From the NCBI RefSeq assembly GCF_037975245.1, contig NC_092577.1:11288013-11352012 (forward strand): a stretch of 64,000 nt of DNA, read 5' to 3'. The position numbers were made by a program, and so were the translations under genes. The notes beneath the pieces are model-generated. The model was not told the origin of the DNA and made no database searches. It saw only the letters and a program-made list of their open reading frames with translations. Of this stretch, positions 37,050-48,564 are shown one piece after another. Source of the DNA: Apostichopus japonicus. Taxonomy: Eukaryota; Echinodermata; Holothuroidea; Aspidochirotida; Stichopodidae. The number at the start of each line of letters is the position of its first letter. The stretch's first letter is position 1.

Positions 37050-37280
37050 TGTACGGACACAATGGTGAAGTTGAAGCCGCCATCTTGAATTTGAAGCCGC
37101 TACCTTGATTTTTGGGGACAGTACATACCATTGCCGTTTGTTACTTAAATGTAGCAAGTAGTTGCACGTTTTACTGGTATTTTACAAATTACTTTAAAGG
37201 ATTTCCCTTTTGTCGTGTGTTTTCGTTTGTCCAACCACCCGTCTTATCCACATTCAAGGTATTATACGTTATAATACTTT

Positions 37281-37352
37281 TTTTTCACTCTTCTTATTTT
37301 GTTCTGTTCTTCTTTCTTTCTCTTTTTTTTTCTTTTCTTACTTCTTGATAGT
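37281..37352 (+). other. Polypyrimidine tract between LINE ORF1 and ORF2
   Basis: A T/C-rich run of about 70 bases (TTCTTTCTTTCTCTTTTTTT inside it) ends in GATAG 17 bases before the ORF2 ATG. It looks like a 3' splice-site tract or a ribosome-entry feature; which, if either, is unknown. Confidence 0.45.
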
Positions 37353-37368
37353 TTGCATTTGATACTGC

Positions 37369-40300
37369 ATGGAGCATTGTAATTTATTTAGTCACCTCTG
37401 TTGTATTTGTGCGCATAGCTTAACGTCTAGTGATCGTTGTTCCATAGGTCATTGCTGTAATTGCTCCGGGGTTATAAAATGGCATAATGACTGTATTAGT
37501 AATCCTATTGTTAGTTTGCATGGGGACATAGCCTGTATCATTTGTAAAAATACTCGAAATCACTTTCAAGCATGCGACGACATTAATTCCCCTCTCAGTT
37601 CTATTGATCCTGATATCAATTCTGTTCAAAGTTTTCAAGCTACTAACTGCAAGTATTATGATTATAATTTCTTTCAAGATATTACCAACGATTTATGGGA
37701 TCAGAAACTTACCTTGTATCATGTGAATGCTAGGTCTCTGAATAGTAACTTTAATAATTTATTATTATCACTAAGATCCGTTAGGCATAATTTTTCTGTT
37801 ATCGGTATAACCGAGACCTGGCTTGGTAATCTTAATACTTTACATACTCTCTACAACATCCCTGTGTATAATATGGAACATGCCTCTAGGCAAGGGCGTG
37901 GTGGAGGGGTCGCACTATATATCAATTCATCTCTTAAATACAAATCTCGTTCAGATTTGAGTATATTTGTAGAAGGCGTATTTGAGTCGACTTTTATAGA
38001 ACTACAGGCTTCTCATTCGCCAATCATCATAGGGGTTATTTATTGCCCCTCCGGTGTTAGCGAAACTGTGCTTGACATGTTCTCTACTTTATTTATTTCA
38101 TTGAATCGAGAAGACAGGAGTTGTTTCTTAATGGGCGATTTTAACTGTAATCTCTTAATTACATCGGAAAACATCGGTAATCAGTTTATCAACCTTGTAC
38201 ACTCTCACTCTTTTCGTCCACTCCACAATTTGCCTTCTAGGATAACGTCACACTCTGCTACACTTCTTGATGTAATTTTTACGAATAGTCCATCACTGTC
38301 ATCTACCTCGGGCATAATTTGTGACGACATTTCGGATCATTTCCCTGTTTTTACTATTGTTGACATTGACAATGTTAAAACTAGTATTCCGTCAATTACT
38401 TTAAGGAGGCACGTTAATCCAGCAACTATACGGTTATTTCGGTCTGCTATTGAAAACGAAACTTGGCAAGATGTCTTTTATGGCAATGATGTAAACGTTG
38501 CATTTGATCAGTTTAATAAAATATTTAGTAAGCATTTAAACAACTGTCTTCCGTATGTTCCTAGTACAAAGAAGGGTATTAGTGACAAGAATGACTGGAT
38601 GACTCCTGCCATCCTTAATTCTTGCCGTACAAAGAATCGTCTATATAAAAAATATCTCCGTAGCCGTACTGCAAACAACTTGAACGACTACAAACGTTTT
38701 CGTAATCGTCTTACGTCTGTTATCAGGCTGGCCAAAAAGTCTTACTACACCAATATGTTTAATAATAACAACCAGGATGCGAAAAGTATGTGGCGGTCAA
38801 TAAATACCCTTTTACATGGTCGACAAGCTAATCGCACTCCTGAACAGATTAATTATCAGGGGGTCAGTTTTTCTAATCCTATGGATATTGGAAACATTTT
38901 TAATGATTATTTTACTACTATTGGTCCAGCCACTCAACATAAGATTCCTAATGTTAATTCTCACTACAAAATGTACCTGCAAGCACCAGTTATTGACTCT
39001 TTATTCATTATTCCTGCAACAAGAGATAAGGTCCTTAAAGTACTTCTATCACTCAAGCCATCCGCTGCTGGTTTTGATGGTGTTTCTGCTATTATTGTAA
39101 AACATGTTGCCCATTCATTATGTATTCCACTCACATATCTTTGTAATCTCTCTTTTGAGCTTGGTGTTGTCCCCACATCTTTAAAAATAGTTCGAGTTGT
39201 TCCTGTCTTTAAGGCCGGTGAAAAGGAATCCGTGAATAATTATAGACCCATTTCAGTTCTCCCATGTTTCTCCAAGGTAATCGAAAAAATAATGTTCTCA
39301 CGGTTATATAACTTTATTGCTAAGCATAATTTACTGTATAACTATCAATTTGGTTTCCTTCCTGGCCGCTCAACAACACATGCTATTTTACATTTTACTT
39401 GTAAAGTTATGGAAGCTTTCGAAAATAATCAGTATGCTTCTGGTATATTTCTGGATCTGTCGAAGGCGTTTGATACCCTTGACCATAACATTTTACTTGA
39501 AAAACTTAGTCATTATGGAATCCGGGGAACTGTACTTCAGTGGTTCAAAAGCTATCTTGCTGATCGTCACCAGTTTGTTGTTATTAATAATATAAATTCT
39601 GTTTCTAAGCCAATTAAGTGTGGTGTTCCTCAAGGGTCCATACTTGGTCCATTGTTGTTTATAATTTATGTTAATGACCTCTATAGAGCCAGCAACAAAT
39701 TTCATATAATCTCTTATGCCGATGATACCAACCTGTTCTTTTCCAGTAATGACATTAATTTTCTATTGGATACTATACAGAATGAGTTTACATATATTCA
39801 TGATTGGTTTTGTGCAAATAGATTGTCACTAAATGTTAAGAAAACTACCTCTATTGTGTTTAGTACACCTTCAAAGCACTTAAATCCTAAAATTAATAGT
39901 ATCAGACTTTGCGGTGTTGATGTTATGCTGTCTAAGACTACTAAATTTCTTGGGGTTTATATAGATAATCATCTTTCTTGGAATAATCATATTCAGAATA
40001 TTTGTATGAAAGTGTCTAAAGGCGCTGGAGCTCTTAAAAGTCTTCGCCAAATCATTCCCAGAAGCACATTGGTCACTTTGTATAATACACTCATACTTCC
40101 CTATCTTACATATTGTAATGTTATTTGGGGCAGTACCCATGCCTCTAGAATTCAACCCCTTTACTTACTTCAAAAGAGAGCCATTCGTTATACTTGTAAT
40201 GCGGATTACCTCCAGCATACAGCACCCCTGTTTACTACTCTTAACGCTCTTAGTATCTATGATATAAATCGTTACTATGTTGGTATTTTTATTTTCAATT

Positions 40301-40542
40301 GGTTACATGATAGTGCTCCGTCGACTTTTCGCAACTATTTTCAGTTACGTAACGATCCTTATCCCAACCGTGCGCCAAATCAATTGACTGTTCCTTACTT
40401 TAGACTTAGGTCTGCACAACTTGGTATTCGTTATGTCGGTGTAAAACTTTGGAATTCCCTCCCTACTACTATTACTGGTTGTAAAACTCTGAACACCTTC
40501 AAAAAACGTCTTAAAGAGTATCTTATATCAAACTATCATTGA
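37369..40542 (+). CDS. LINE ORF2: endonuclease-reverse transcriptase
   Basis: A complete 1057-residue polyprotein. Residues about 10-65 hold a Cys/His cluster (CCIC, CSIGHCCNC, CIICK) like a PHD-type zinc finger. An apurinic-type endonuclease follows, about 110-330: HVNARSLN, ITETWL (catalytic Glu), GGGVALYI, GDFNCNLL and ISDHFPVF (SDH motif). The reverse transcriptase occupies about 590-850: VVPVFKAGE, NNYRPISVLP, GFLPGRST, LDLSKAFDTLDH, GVPQGSILGPLLF and the catalytic YADDTNL (about residue 782). The C-terminal tail ends KLWNSLPTTI plus a Lys-rich stretch. No RNase H domain is visible. These features suit the CR1/jockey group; exact clade not resolved. It nicks target DNA and copies the element RNA there. 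With no stop or frameshift it is a candidate active copy. Confidence 0.93.
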   Translation: MEHCNLFSHLCCICAHSLTSSDRCSIGHCCNCSGVIKWHNDCISNPIVSLHGDIACIICKNTRNHFQACDDINSPLSSIDPDINSVQSFQATNCKYYDYNFFQDITNDLWDQKLTLYHVNARSLNSNFNNLLLSLRSVRHNFSVIGITETWLGNLNTLHTLYNIPVYNMEHASRQGRGGGVALYINSSLKYKSRSDLSIFVEGVFESTFIELQASHSPIIIGVIYCPSGVSETVLDMFSTLFISLNREDRSCFLMGDFNCNLLITSENIGNQFINLVHSHSFRPLHNLPSRITSHSATLLDVIFTNSPSLSSTSGIICDDISDHFPVFTIVDIDNVKTSIPSITLRRHVNPATIRLFRSAIENETWQDVFYGNDVNVAFDQFNKIFSKHLNNCLPYVPSTKKGISDKNDWMTPAILNSCRTKNRLYKKYLRSRTANNLNDYKRFRNRLTSVIRLAKKSYYTNMFNNNNQDAKSMWRSINTLLHGRQANRTPEQINYQGVSFSNPMDIGNIFNDYFTTIGPATQHKIPNVNSHYKMYLQAPVIDSLFIIPATRDKVLKVLLSLKPSAAGFDGVSAIIVKHVAHSLCIPLTYLCNLSFELGVVPTSLKIVRVVPVFKAGEKESVNNYRPISVLPCFSKVIEKIMFSRLYNFIAKHNLLYNYQFGFLPGRSTTHAILHFTCKVMEAFENNQYASGIFLDLSKAFDTLDHNILLEKLSHYGIRGTVLQWFKSYLADRHQFVVINNINSVSKPIKCGVPQGSILGPLLFIIYVNDLYRASNKFHIISYADDTNLFFSSNDINFLLDTIQNEFTYIHDWFCANRLSLNVKKTTSIVFSTPSKHLNPKINSIRLCGVDVMLSKTTKFLGVYIDNHLSWNNHIQNICMKVSKGAGALKSLRQIIPRSTLVTLYNTLILPYLTYCNVIWGSTHASRIQPLYLLQKRAIRYTCNADYLQHTAPLFTTLNALSIYDINRYYVGIFIFNWLHDSAPSTFRNYFQLRNDPYPNRAPNQLTVPYFRLRSAQLGIRYVGVKLWNSLPTTITGCKTLNTFKKRLKEYLISNYH

Positions 40543-40777
40543 TTTTGTATTTTCCTTTCTTTGCCATCTTTGTTCTGTTTTCTCTGTATACTTAAGCTTT
40601 CTTTCTATGTTTTATTTGTAAAGGGGTGTCAACGTAAACAAGCTCTACAGAGCTTCTTGTTGGCACTCCTCAATCTCTTGTTCTCTTATACATTTACCCA
40701 CGTCTATTGTCATAATTGCATACTTTAATGCGAGAGATTAAAATAAAGTCTTATGAATTGAAATTGAATTGAATTGA

Positions 40778-43461
40778 TTTACTGCTAAGTGCGCGCAATA
40801 CGTACCATATGATATCTGAGAAAGGGAAAACAATTTTGAGGTCAATCAATCTTCACTGGCCAAACATACTGATACATCAAAACACCAGCTGAAGCAGTTG
40901 AAGCCATTTCACCAGACAGGCCAATGGTTCTGACACAAATCACAATTTAAGCAATAAAACAAAGCATTTGACTAGACATACTACCGATTCAGCCTCTAAA
41001 AGGGTGCTTAATGGTTATCCCAGACCAGTGACACCACGGCCAACTATAGATGGCTTGCTCAGCAAGACCCACCTAGCTGTTGCGTCACCCTATATGGTTA
41101 ATCGAATGTAGACCACCACAAAGGTCTTATAAATAAATAAAACAACAAAACTCACTTATGACTGGCAACATGGATCAACTTTATGTTGGTCGCCTTATCA
41201 TCATACCAGTACAATCTCTGACAAAGCCCAATAACGTATCACAATATTGTGAATATGCAAACCAAACATTTGTAATACTTAGTAAAATACAAAGATATCA
41301 GGAAGCAACAAATTTAACAAGTTACAAAGTAAAAACTAAACACAAAGGTCATGCATAATCAAAATATGAAAAGGAAATTAGCAACATTTTCTTCAGCAGT
41401 GATATTCTTCTTAAACTTATGCAACACTATCCTATTACCTTGATGGATATTTCAAAATGATAAGGAATATAAATCTTGGGAATTAAAGTGAAATCTAACC
41501 ACTGTGCCCTTGTTTAAAGTTTTCAACTCATAACTTTCTGAAGCACTGTAAAAATACAGACTACATGTACTTGGCAAAGGCGAGGGAAAGCCCTATGCCC
41601 CTCCCCCCTCATATTTTTTTTTACCAATCACCCCAATAATTAACCCATCTAACAAGTAAAGAATTTGATCTCAAAATGTCAAGTAAAGGGAATTGACAAA
41701 TCGCTTTTGCACTCACACAGACTTTTTATTGGTAATGTTGTTGATTTTTTTGACAGAAATTATTTTAAATTATCTCACAACTATACATTCCAAGCATACC
41801 ATTTGACTCCCCACCACACTGATCTTAGTACATGTGAACCAGATGATTTTTGATAAAACCATACCTCATGCCACAGGGGGTACGTCATACTTATGCACTG
41901 GGCCATATTTGACAAATCACATACTTCAGCTTTGGTATGTCACTGTGGTCAACCTTCCATTCTTGTGAACAATACACTCTCTGTAAATGTATATACTGAT
42001 GGCTACTTTTCGCCAAGTTGTACTTGACCTTGATATCCTCTTATATAAAGTTTGTACATTGTAGCAATATATCCATTTCGATTACTAAGAAATGAATGGT
42101 TTAAAAATGCCTCTGTACATTGCATCAACACGGTATGCTTTGAACAAGTGAGAAAAATACAAAAATGCAGAATATGTACTGGTTGTACCTGCATGTGTAA
42201 AACCAAATTTAAGTTATTCCAACATAATCGTACTTTCACCTCAGTTCAATAATTACTTTAAAATAGTCGAGTCAACGCAGCTATTTCTTAATTGGCATGT
42301 AATAAAGCAAGACATACTCTGTGCATGCTTCACATTCCCCCCTCCCCTCAAAGAAAAACACAAACACTCTCAACAGTTACTACATATCAAAATTCAAAAG
42401 ATTGTTGGGTATTTCATCTGGAAACAATTTAAAGCAAAACAACAACTTGGCAGCATGGTGCAATCAATAATAAACCCGTATGAAATAAGATAAAATTTCC
42501 CCAAAGCATGGAGGTAGGATTCTGCCATGCCCAAAGTAACTGTTGACTTCAATTGGACAATGTTTGAAAGTAGTTAATCATAATATAACAAAACATATTT
42601 TGTTCCAAGCTTAATATCCCAAACTCTTTTTTTAAAATTGTTTTAAACATGTTTACAATGTATGTACTAAGTTAAATATGATCATTAAAAATGACCCCTA
42701 ACTGTTCTATCATGAGGACATTGGGACTGTTGCTCCAAACAGATTACATGCAGGTCTCTTTTGTTTCTCGTACAAGTTGCGCAAGAAATATACAGCTTGA
42801 TAAAATTGTAGAACAAAAATCAAAAGGGGAAACGAATGTGTTGATACCTCATTTTGTTTTCAAGGGTATTTTGTTGCAGGTTTTTTTTATGCTAGTTTGA
42901 ATTTCTACATTCATGAGCAAAGTTGCAATGTAATTTCAGTTGGAAACCTCTATGTTATATTTCAGCAGGAACAGTTCCTAATTTTGATTTTTGAAATTCT
43001 CCTGTGTTAGTATACTTTCTTAGGGATTCCCTGTTTTGTATGTATGGTAATAGCCAATTAGCACAATTTTCTAACGTTTTCAATTAGCACATTTTTGGGC
43101 TCACAATTTGAACAGAAAACCCCTAATCTGAACAGCGTCTTCCTGTAATGACATCAGAACAACAACCTCGTTTGTCTTAAAAAGCATGAGCAAATTGAAA
43201 GCTTAAAAAAGGTCACTTTCACTAAAATAAATCAAAAAGGGAAAGTTAATTACATGTACTTTAAGTACATAAAGAGAAGTCGAAATGGCAAAACTGTTCC
43301 TAAGATCCATCATGATTTCATTGACTCTTTATAATGAATCACACTGAAAATATGTTTCTTACATTTTGGAAGAATGGCACTTGCCTAGTGACATATTTTG
43401 AGACACACAGAATGATACGTTATGTGGTGCAGGTTGTCTCCTTTTCTGAGGGAGCCCATGC
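40778..43461. other. MULE interior downstream of the transposase, no gene
   Basis: AT-rich sequence with only short unrelated frames. It probably includes the 3' UTR of the transposase gene, which reads toward lower coordinates. Confidence 0.55.
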
Positions 43462-45279
43462 CTATTTTTTTCCTTTGCTTTGGGTGGCATATGCATGCTC
43501 TGGTGTTAACATAGCTTTTGATGGCCGCCCCACAGTAAGACGCCTCCTCCCGCCCATCGGCATCTTTCGTCTTGCGACCGATGTCGGCTGGACTCCAATT
43601 TTAGAAGATGTCTGCATCCCTCCTGCCTTGTATCTGTGCCTCAATGACACAGATGCCCCACTGTACTTGCCAAATGTGCGAAGGGCACTGATCAGATGAC
43701 TACGCGTGGTGAGCTTCCTGTAATTTGAAATAAAATGCTGGACTGCTTGCTGAAACTCGACATCATCACTCTTGAGCTCCTCGCTTATTGACTTGAATGT
43801 ATCCTGCAGCTCATCCTCTAGATGGGTTGGCCGGGTTGAACTTGAAGATGCTGGGGAATTGCGTTGGTCAAATGAATTGGCCAGAATTGCCTGAGCTCTA
43901 AGAGACTGGATCTTTAGAATTTGAGGGTCTTGCCTACATGTAGCTTCTCCGGCATCTGTGATGTCTTCCTCACTGGTCACTGGCTGATTCCTTTCCCCTC
44001 CATCTGCTTGGATCTGGTTACCTGGCACTAATATGCCACTCCGTAAGGGCTGAAACCATCTGTCATCCATCGCCGTCTCACCAGTAGCCAAGGTAAGGAA
44101 GAGCTTCCTCATCTCAACTGACTGAACAGGGAGGAAGTTGGTTGAATCCAAACTGTACTTAAGAATGACTGCTGCTTGGTGTTTGCAAGGAGCCCCAGTT
44201 TTGCCAACAGGGCAAGTGCAAGTACCAATCTCAAAACTGAGATGATACAGGACTTGCTCTTTGGCACTCTGAACAGTGTATTCATCCTCATTTTCTGTAC
44301 GACTGACCGCATCTGGTGAGACGTCTTTAGGGGAGGGGTAGAACCGGGATGCGAGACTGGTGTTGCTGAGGCGATTGTTGGCAATGTCGGTGAGTTTTCT
44401 GATGTTGTAGTCTTCAAACCTGGTGAGGATAAAATCTGTCAGCTGACATACATTGAATGCTTTCAACCTGTAGAATATTTTGTCCTTGAGAATTCTCATT
44501 GCAGCTTCACAATAGGCTGTGGTGTTGATTCTGAGATCCTGCCTATGTGCCATTGACCACGACACTCTGCGTTCATATGTCTCCTGGACATGAGTGATGA
44601 AGCTGCAGTACTTCTGTGCAACTGGATCTAATGTTACACATTCTAGCTTGTGTTGCAGGTCGGCCTCTGTCTCTGCATAGACCAGGGTCTTGAAGCTATT
44701 GAGAAGGAGCGGTCTATGTTTTTTTTCCACTTTGTGTTTGCTATCCCACAGCCATCTCCACATAGCTTGCAGTAGGTGGAAAGTGCAGAGCAACAACACG
44801 CTTTCAGGGTAAACATTGTGTAGAGCTAAGCGAAGGGAGGTAGAGTCATCCGTCATGAGCACATCCGGACCATTCTTTGAATTGAAGAAGGAATTCTCTG
44901 GAAAAACCGACTCCAAGAGTTTGAAGGCAGATGTCAATTTTGCCTCAGACTCTGATGTGGTGATAGCAACGCCAAGAGGTAGTGCACCAGAGGGGCTGTG
45001 AGTCAACATTAAGAACACTCTACAGTTCTGGCGATCCATGTTGCCTGAGGAGTCCACAAAGACCATTTCCTTACTGAACTTCCACATGGAATGGACCCTC
45101 TTCATAAGTGGTGTACAGATAGCAATGATTGTTTAGCCATCTGACGTGGTGTCAATTTTGACGCATTCATCGTTGTTCTTCTCATTGAAATCTTGTACCT
45201 TGTTATCCAGAAAAAGCATCATCTTCTCTCCTCCAGTGTCTCCATAGTGTGTTTTGAACTTGTGGTAAAATACCCTGCA

Positions 45280-45345
45280 AAAGCAAAAAAAAAAAATAAA
45301 GCAAAAAAATAAACAAAACAAACAAACAAAAGAAAAAAACCCTTT
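45280..45345. repeat. A-rich intron tract before transposase exon 5
   Basis: A-rich runs with AAACAAAC phrases on +; on the coding strand this is the pyrimidine tract ahead of the TTTGCAG acceptor. It creates false Phe-rich frames on the - strand. Confidence 0.7.
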
Positions 45346-46290
45346 AAACTGTACATCAACGATATATTTATTTTTTTGCAATTGATATTAATTCGAAAAT
45401 ATAAAATCACTGTTAATTGTCAACCCAAAAGTTAAAAAAAAAATGTAGTGATTGAGGATGTGTGCTGATATGCATATAGGGATTTGAATTTAGAAAATTT
45501 GGGGAAACAATGAACAATGGCACTCCTTTAAAGTTCCTACTGGTATTTTGTGTCTAGCTCAACCAATAAAAAAAATAAAAAACTCTTATTTAATCCATTC
45601 ACACTATTTGGTATTATGCATTTATTTTCTTATATTATACATTGACCACCTGTTTGAACCTGTAAAGAACTTTTTTATACAACTTTTTTTGAAGTCAGTC
45701 GTTATTGTTTCCAACATTGAAACAACTGAAATGTAGTAAAATTAGCCATCCAGTCCTGCATGTACATCTTCCGATTTTTTCCATAAATATTACTAAACTT
45801 CTGTATTTGTGCTGAGATTAACCACTAATTGTACATGCATTTTATAGAACTTTTTTTTCTTCATTTGTATGTCCTAGGTTTAATATTTATATACAAACAT
45901 GACTTGAGTCTCACCTGTAACAGTACTGCAAGTCAGGGCAACATGACCTGTCAGCAGAGAGTCTAGTGTATTCTTCATTGGTGCAGCTCACTTGAAGATC
46001 ATATTTGATGGTATCTAAGGCTGATGAGGGTGAATGGCCTGATTTAAAGAGATCTAGTAGCTTCTGTCTGGTTTCACTATTGACATCTCTTTCCCGAAGG
46101 GCATCAGCACTTGATGTTTCATGATTGTGGGTCCACTTTAAACTGATGACGGTGGGATACCCTTCTCCAATGTGAACATCTTTTGACCTGCATATAAACA
46201 AGAAAATGCATGATTTTGTACACATTGTCACTGTTTTGGGCTAAATAAAGAGTATAACTGGATTCCTTATAAATTTCTCAACTTACAAAT

Positions 46291-46502
46291 CAGAGCCAGG
46301 GGGGTGGTTGAGGGGTTCCGCCCCCCAAAAAAAACACGCCTTTTTGCCAATTATACATTTTTTTTTACAAAAAATAGCATATCATACAGTTCTTTTTTAA
46401 TAGTGTCAACCCTTGTTAAAATACCAGAAAAAAGGGGTTTGGGGAGAGGGAAGTACCCCTACCCTCCCCCACCCCTTTCTAAAAATCCTGGATCTGCCCC
46501 TG
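46291..46502. mobile_element. 212-bp MITE in transposase intron 3, 5-bp target duplication
   Basis: The right end read in reverse is CAGGGGCAGATCCAGGATTT; the left end is CAGAGCCAGGGGGG, as if a few bases were lost. CAAAT flanks both sides (46286-46290 and 46503-46507). Same end type and duplication length as the elements at 10862 and 13193. No coding capacity. Confidence 0.65.
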
Positions 46503-48419
46503 CAAATGCAGTTGTTATTTGAGCAAGAGTAGCTCAAAATTTATCAGGGTTTCTTTTTCGGTTTAAGTACATGTATCTTAGGACATATACATGAATGCAA
46601 GATGACAACATACATGCCATGATGTTTCAGTTGCCAAACACAATATTCAATCATAACAGGTATATAGCATGTTTAACTATGAATCAAATTGCTTTACATT
46701 ATTATGACCTACTGCTCACTGAATCAATGAAACATTCCTAAAATGTATTTTACCTGTTTCTCCCACGGCTGTCAGTTGATGCATTCTTTATTTTTACATA
46801 CATAGTAGCTGGGGCATCTAGTTTTTTTGGACCCTTTTCTCAGGTCTGCTGTTGATGATTTTGGCCGAGTGTTGTGATGACAGTGCAAGTCAACCTAATA
46901 TTACAGAAGAATAAATGCAAAGAATAAGGGCCTCATCAAGATGATATGCAATCATGTTCATTCTACATTTTATTCATAGGCCTTCTTTAAGTAGACAATA
47001 TATATGCATATTATACTGTGAATCATTGCTAACAGACAAGCTACATAAAGCAGGGATACACAAGTGAGCTGCATAACACTTCCTGCCCCAGAAGTAAAGA
47101 CATATTTATGGGTTTTTTCACTGGTGTCTATTCCATCAAGTTCCTCAATGACCCAATTAACTTCTTTTTATAGACTTTTGTTTTGTTTTGTTCTGATTGC
47201 AATTCAATTAGGAAATTTAAACACCACATTCACTATGAATGGTAGGACACAATGGTAATGTTTACAAATGTATTTTTGTATTACACGAAAGATAAGCTTT
47301 CCCCCTTTGTAACTGAATGTAAGAAATTTAAACTTATTCTTTACTGATCCTCAACTAATAGGCAACAGATTTCAGTCTTTCATACCATATGTTACGCTGA
47401 CATGCTTTTTGAAGTATTGGGCATGACAATGCTTGAAACAAAAACAATCTTTCTCTTCAGTGTCATATTTCTGCCAAACTAAACCAGTGTAGGCCTTTCC
47501 AGTGTAGGCCTTTGATTCACCTAAGACACTAGTTGATATTGAAAAGGATTCGATAAAAATTGTCCACTTATTTGTCCAATAAGAAGATAAAAAAAAGAAT
47601 CAGTGCATTTCATTTGGACTTACCCGAAAGACATTCTTTTGCTTGTGTTGACTGACTGGATAGGTTTTGCTTGTTCTCCAAGTTGTCTCAGTTACATCCT
47701 CCAGATCCTTCAACCACTTGAGAACATCTGCCTTTTCTGTGAGACATAGTCGTAGAGTACAGTCCATCCCACTTGTGCCATGTTCTTTATAAGAACAAAC
47801 CTTGTATTCATATCCCAGTTTGGGAAGGATGGGCTGTGCCAAATAAAAATTAAAAAGAGTAATAAAATCATTGAAATACACCCAACCTTACCCTCAATAT
47901 CATCTCATAGGCCTAATTATTTTTCACTTGTACAATTAAAAATGTGGCAAAGCAGATAAAGTACCGAATACTGATATAGTTCATAAAAGCAGGCTTAAGT
48001 TTGTATGTAGGCCTACTACTAGTATCATGTACAGAATTTTAAAGTTTACCGTAACATTAAAGTTTACCGTAACATTTAAAGTTTACCATGAAGCTAGATA
48101 TACATGTAGGCTTAATGTAGGCTAGCAGATTAACATTAACCAAACCATTACATTAATGTCCGTCGCGCACATTGATGACGACGGCTGAAATCCGTACAAT
48201 GTGTCTAAAATCTGGGTGAGAGGATTACTTTATTATATACAATTGTATCGAGTAACTTTACCTCTAATCTAGGGCAAGATTCCAGCTGAAGATTGGCGCA
48301 AGGATTGTCAGTCGAACAGGTCTCCATCGCTGCATGAACGCATATATATGTATACATGTGCAAAACGTGAATCGCGTCGAACAAACTGTATGTATTACTA
48401 CCAGGGAGTTGCTATAACA

Positions 48420-48463
48420 TCTCCCTAGGGAGTTGTTATAATATTTCCCTGCTACTACTAGTC
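48420..48463. repeat. Short direct repeat near the right MULE end
   Basis: GGGAGTTGYTATAAYAT recurs twice (about 48403 and 48429), each followed by TCCCT so that GGGA...TCCC pairs can form. Possible subterminal site; function unknown. Confidence 0.4.
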
Positions 48464-48476
48464 ATAAACTTTTTAC

Positions 48477-48555
48477 GAGTAACACGCATGCGCGAGGGCT
48501 TGGAAACGCCTATATATGATAATTACCCCTAACCCTCCTAGGAAAAAAATTACGC
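48477..48555 (-). repeat. MULE terminal inverted repeat, right
   Basis: Inverted partner of 35277-35355, 77 of 79 positions identical. Confidence 0.93.
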
Positions 48556-48564
48556 TGCCTGCGC
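48556..48564. repeat. MULE target-site duplication, right
   Basis: TGCCTGCGC, identical to 35268-35276. Confidence 0.92.

Larger units (their letters stand above)
36243..40777 (+). mobile_element. Intact-looking LINE inside the MULE
   Basis: ORF1, ORF2, a 3' UTR with AATAAA at 40742-40747 and a short ATTGA-type tail (about 40751-40777). The 3' end is clear from the tail; the 5' end lies upstream of 36243 and is not defined. Insertion is in opposite orientation to the MULE transposase gene. Confidence 0.85.
43462..48327 (-). pseudogene. MULE transposase with SWIM zinc finger, five exons, broken
   Basis: Exons read from splice sites on the - strand: 48327-48262 (ATG, 22 codons), 47833-47624, 46894-46754, 46187-45915, 45274-43462. 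All junctions are GT/AG; phases agree except across exon 3. Exon 2 holds an N-terminal domain ending NVFR, continued by VDLHCHHNTRPK in exon 3, typical of this group; exon 4 holds LKWTHNH and GHSPSSALD. Exon 5 carries the MULE catalytic core (VFVDSSG, LMTDDS, CTFHLLQAMWRWL) and a SWIM finger (CTCPVGKTGAPCKH). Damage: exon 3 is one base too long for its flanking phases, most simply an extra C in the run at 46811-46814, giving an early stop; and exon 5 has TAA at 45133-45135 where CAA (Gln) is expected. The enzyme would cut at the terminal repeats to move the element. As read it is non-functional. Confidence 0.85.
35277..48555 (-). mobile_element. 13.3-kb MULE DNA transposon
   Basis: Bounded by 79-bp terminal inverted repeats (35277-35355 and 48477-48555, 77 of 79 positions identical) and a perfect 9-bp target duplication. 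It carries a spliced transposase pseudogene on the - strand with a MULE catalytic domain and SWIM zinc finger. The element landed in a solo LTR and was later entered by a LINE and a small MITE (46291-46502). Without those two it would be about 8.5 kb. The similarity of the ends indicates a fairly recent insertion, although the transposase is broken, so a partner element may have supplied the enzyme or the damage came later. Confidence 0.93.

Noticed and set aside
43334-43699. A + strand frame of 121 codons
   Set aside because: It overlaps the end of the transposase exon on the opposite strand and has no recognisable domain.
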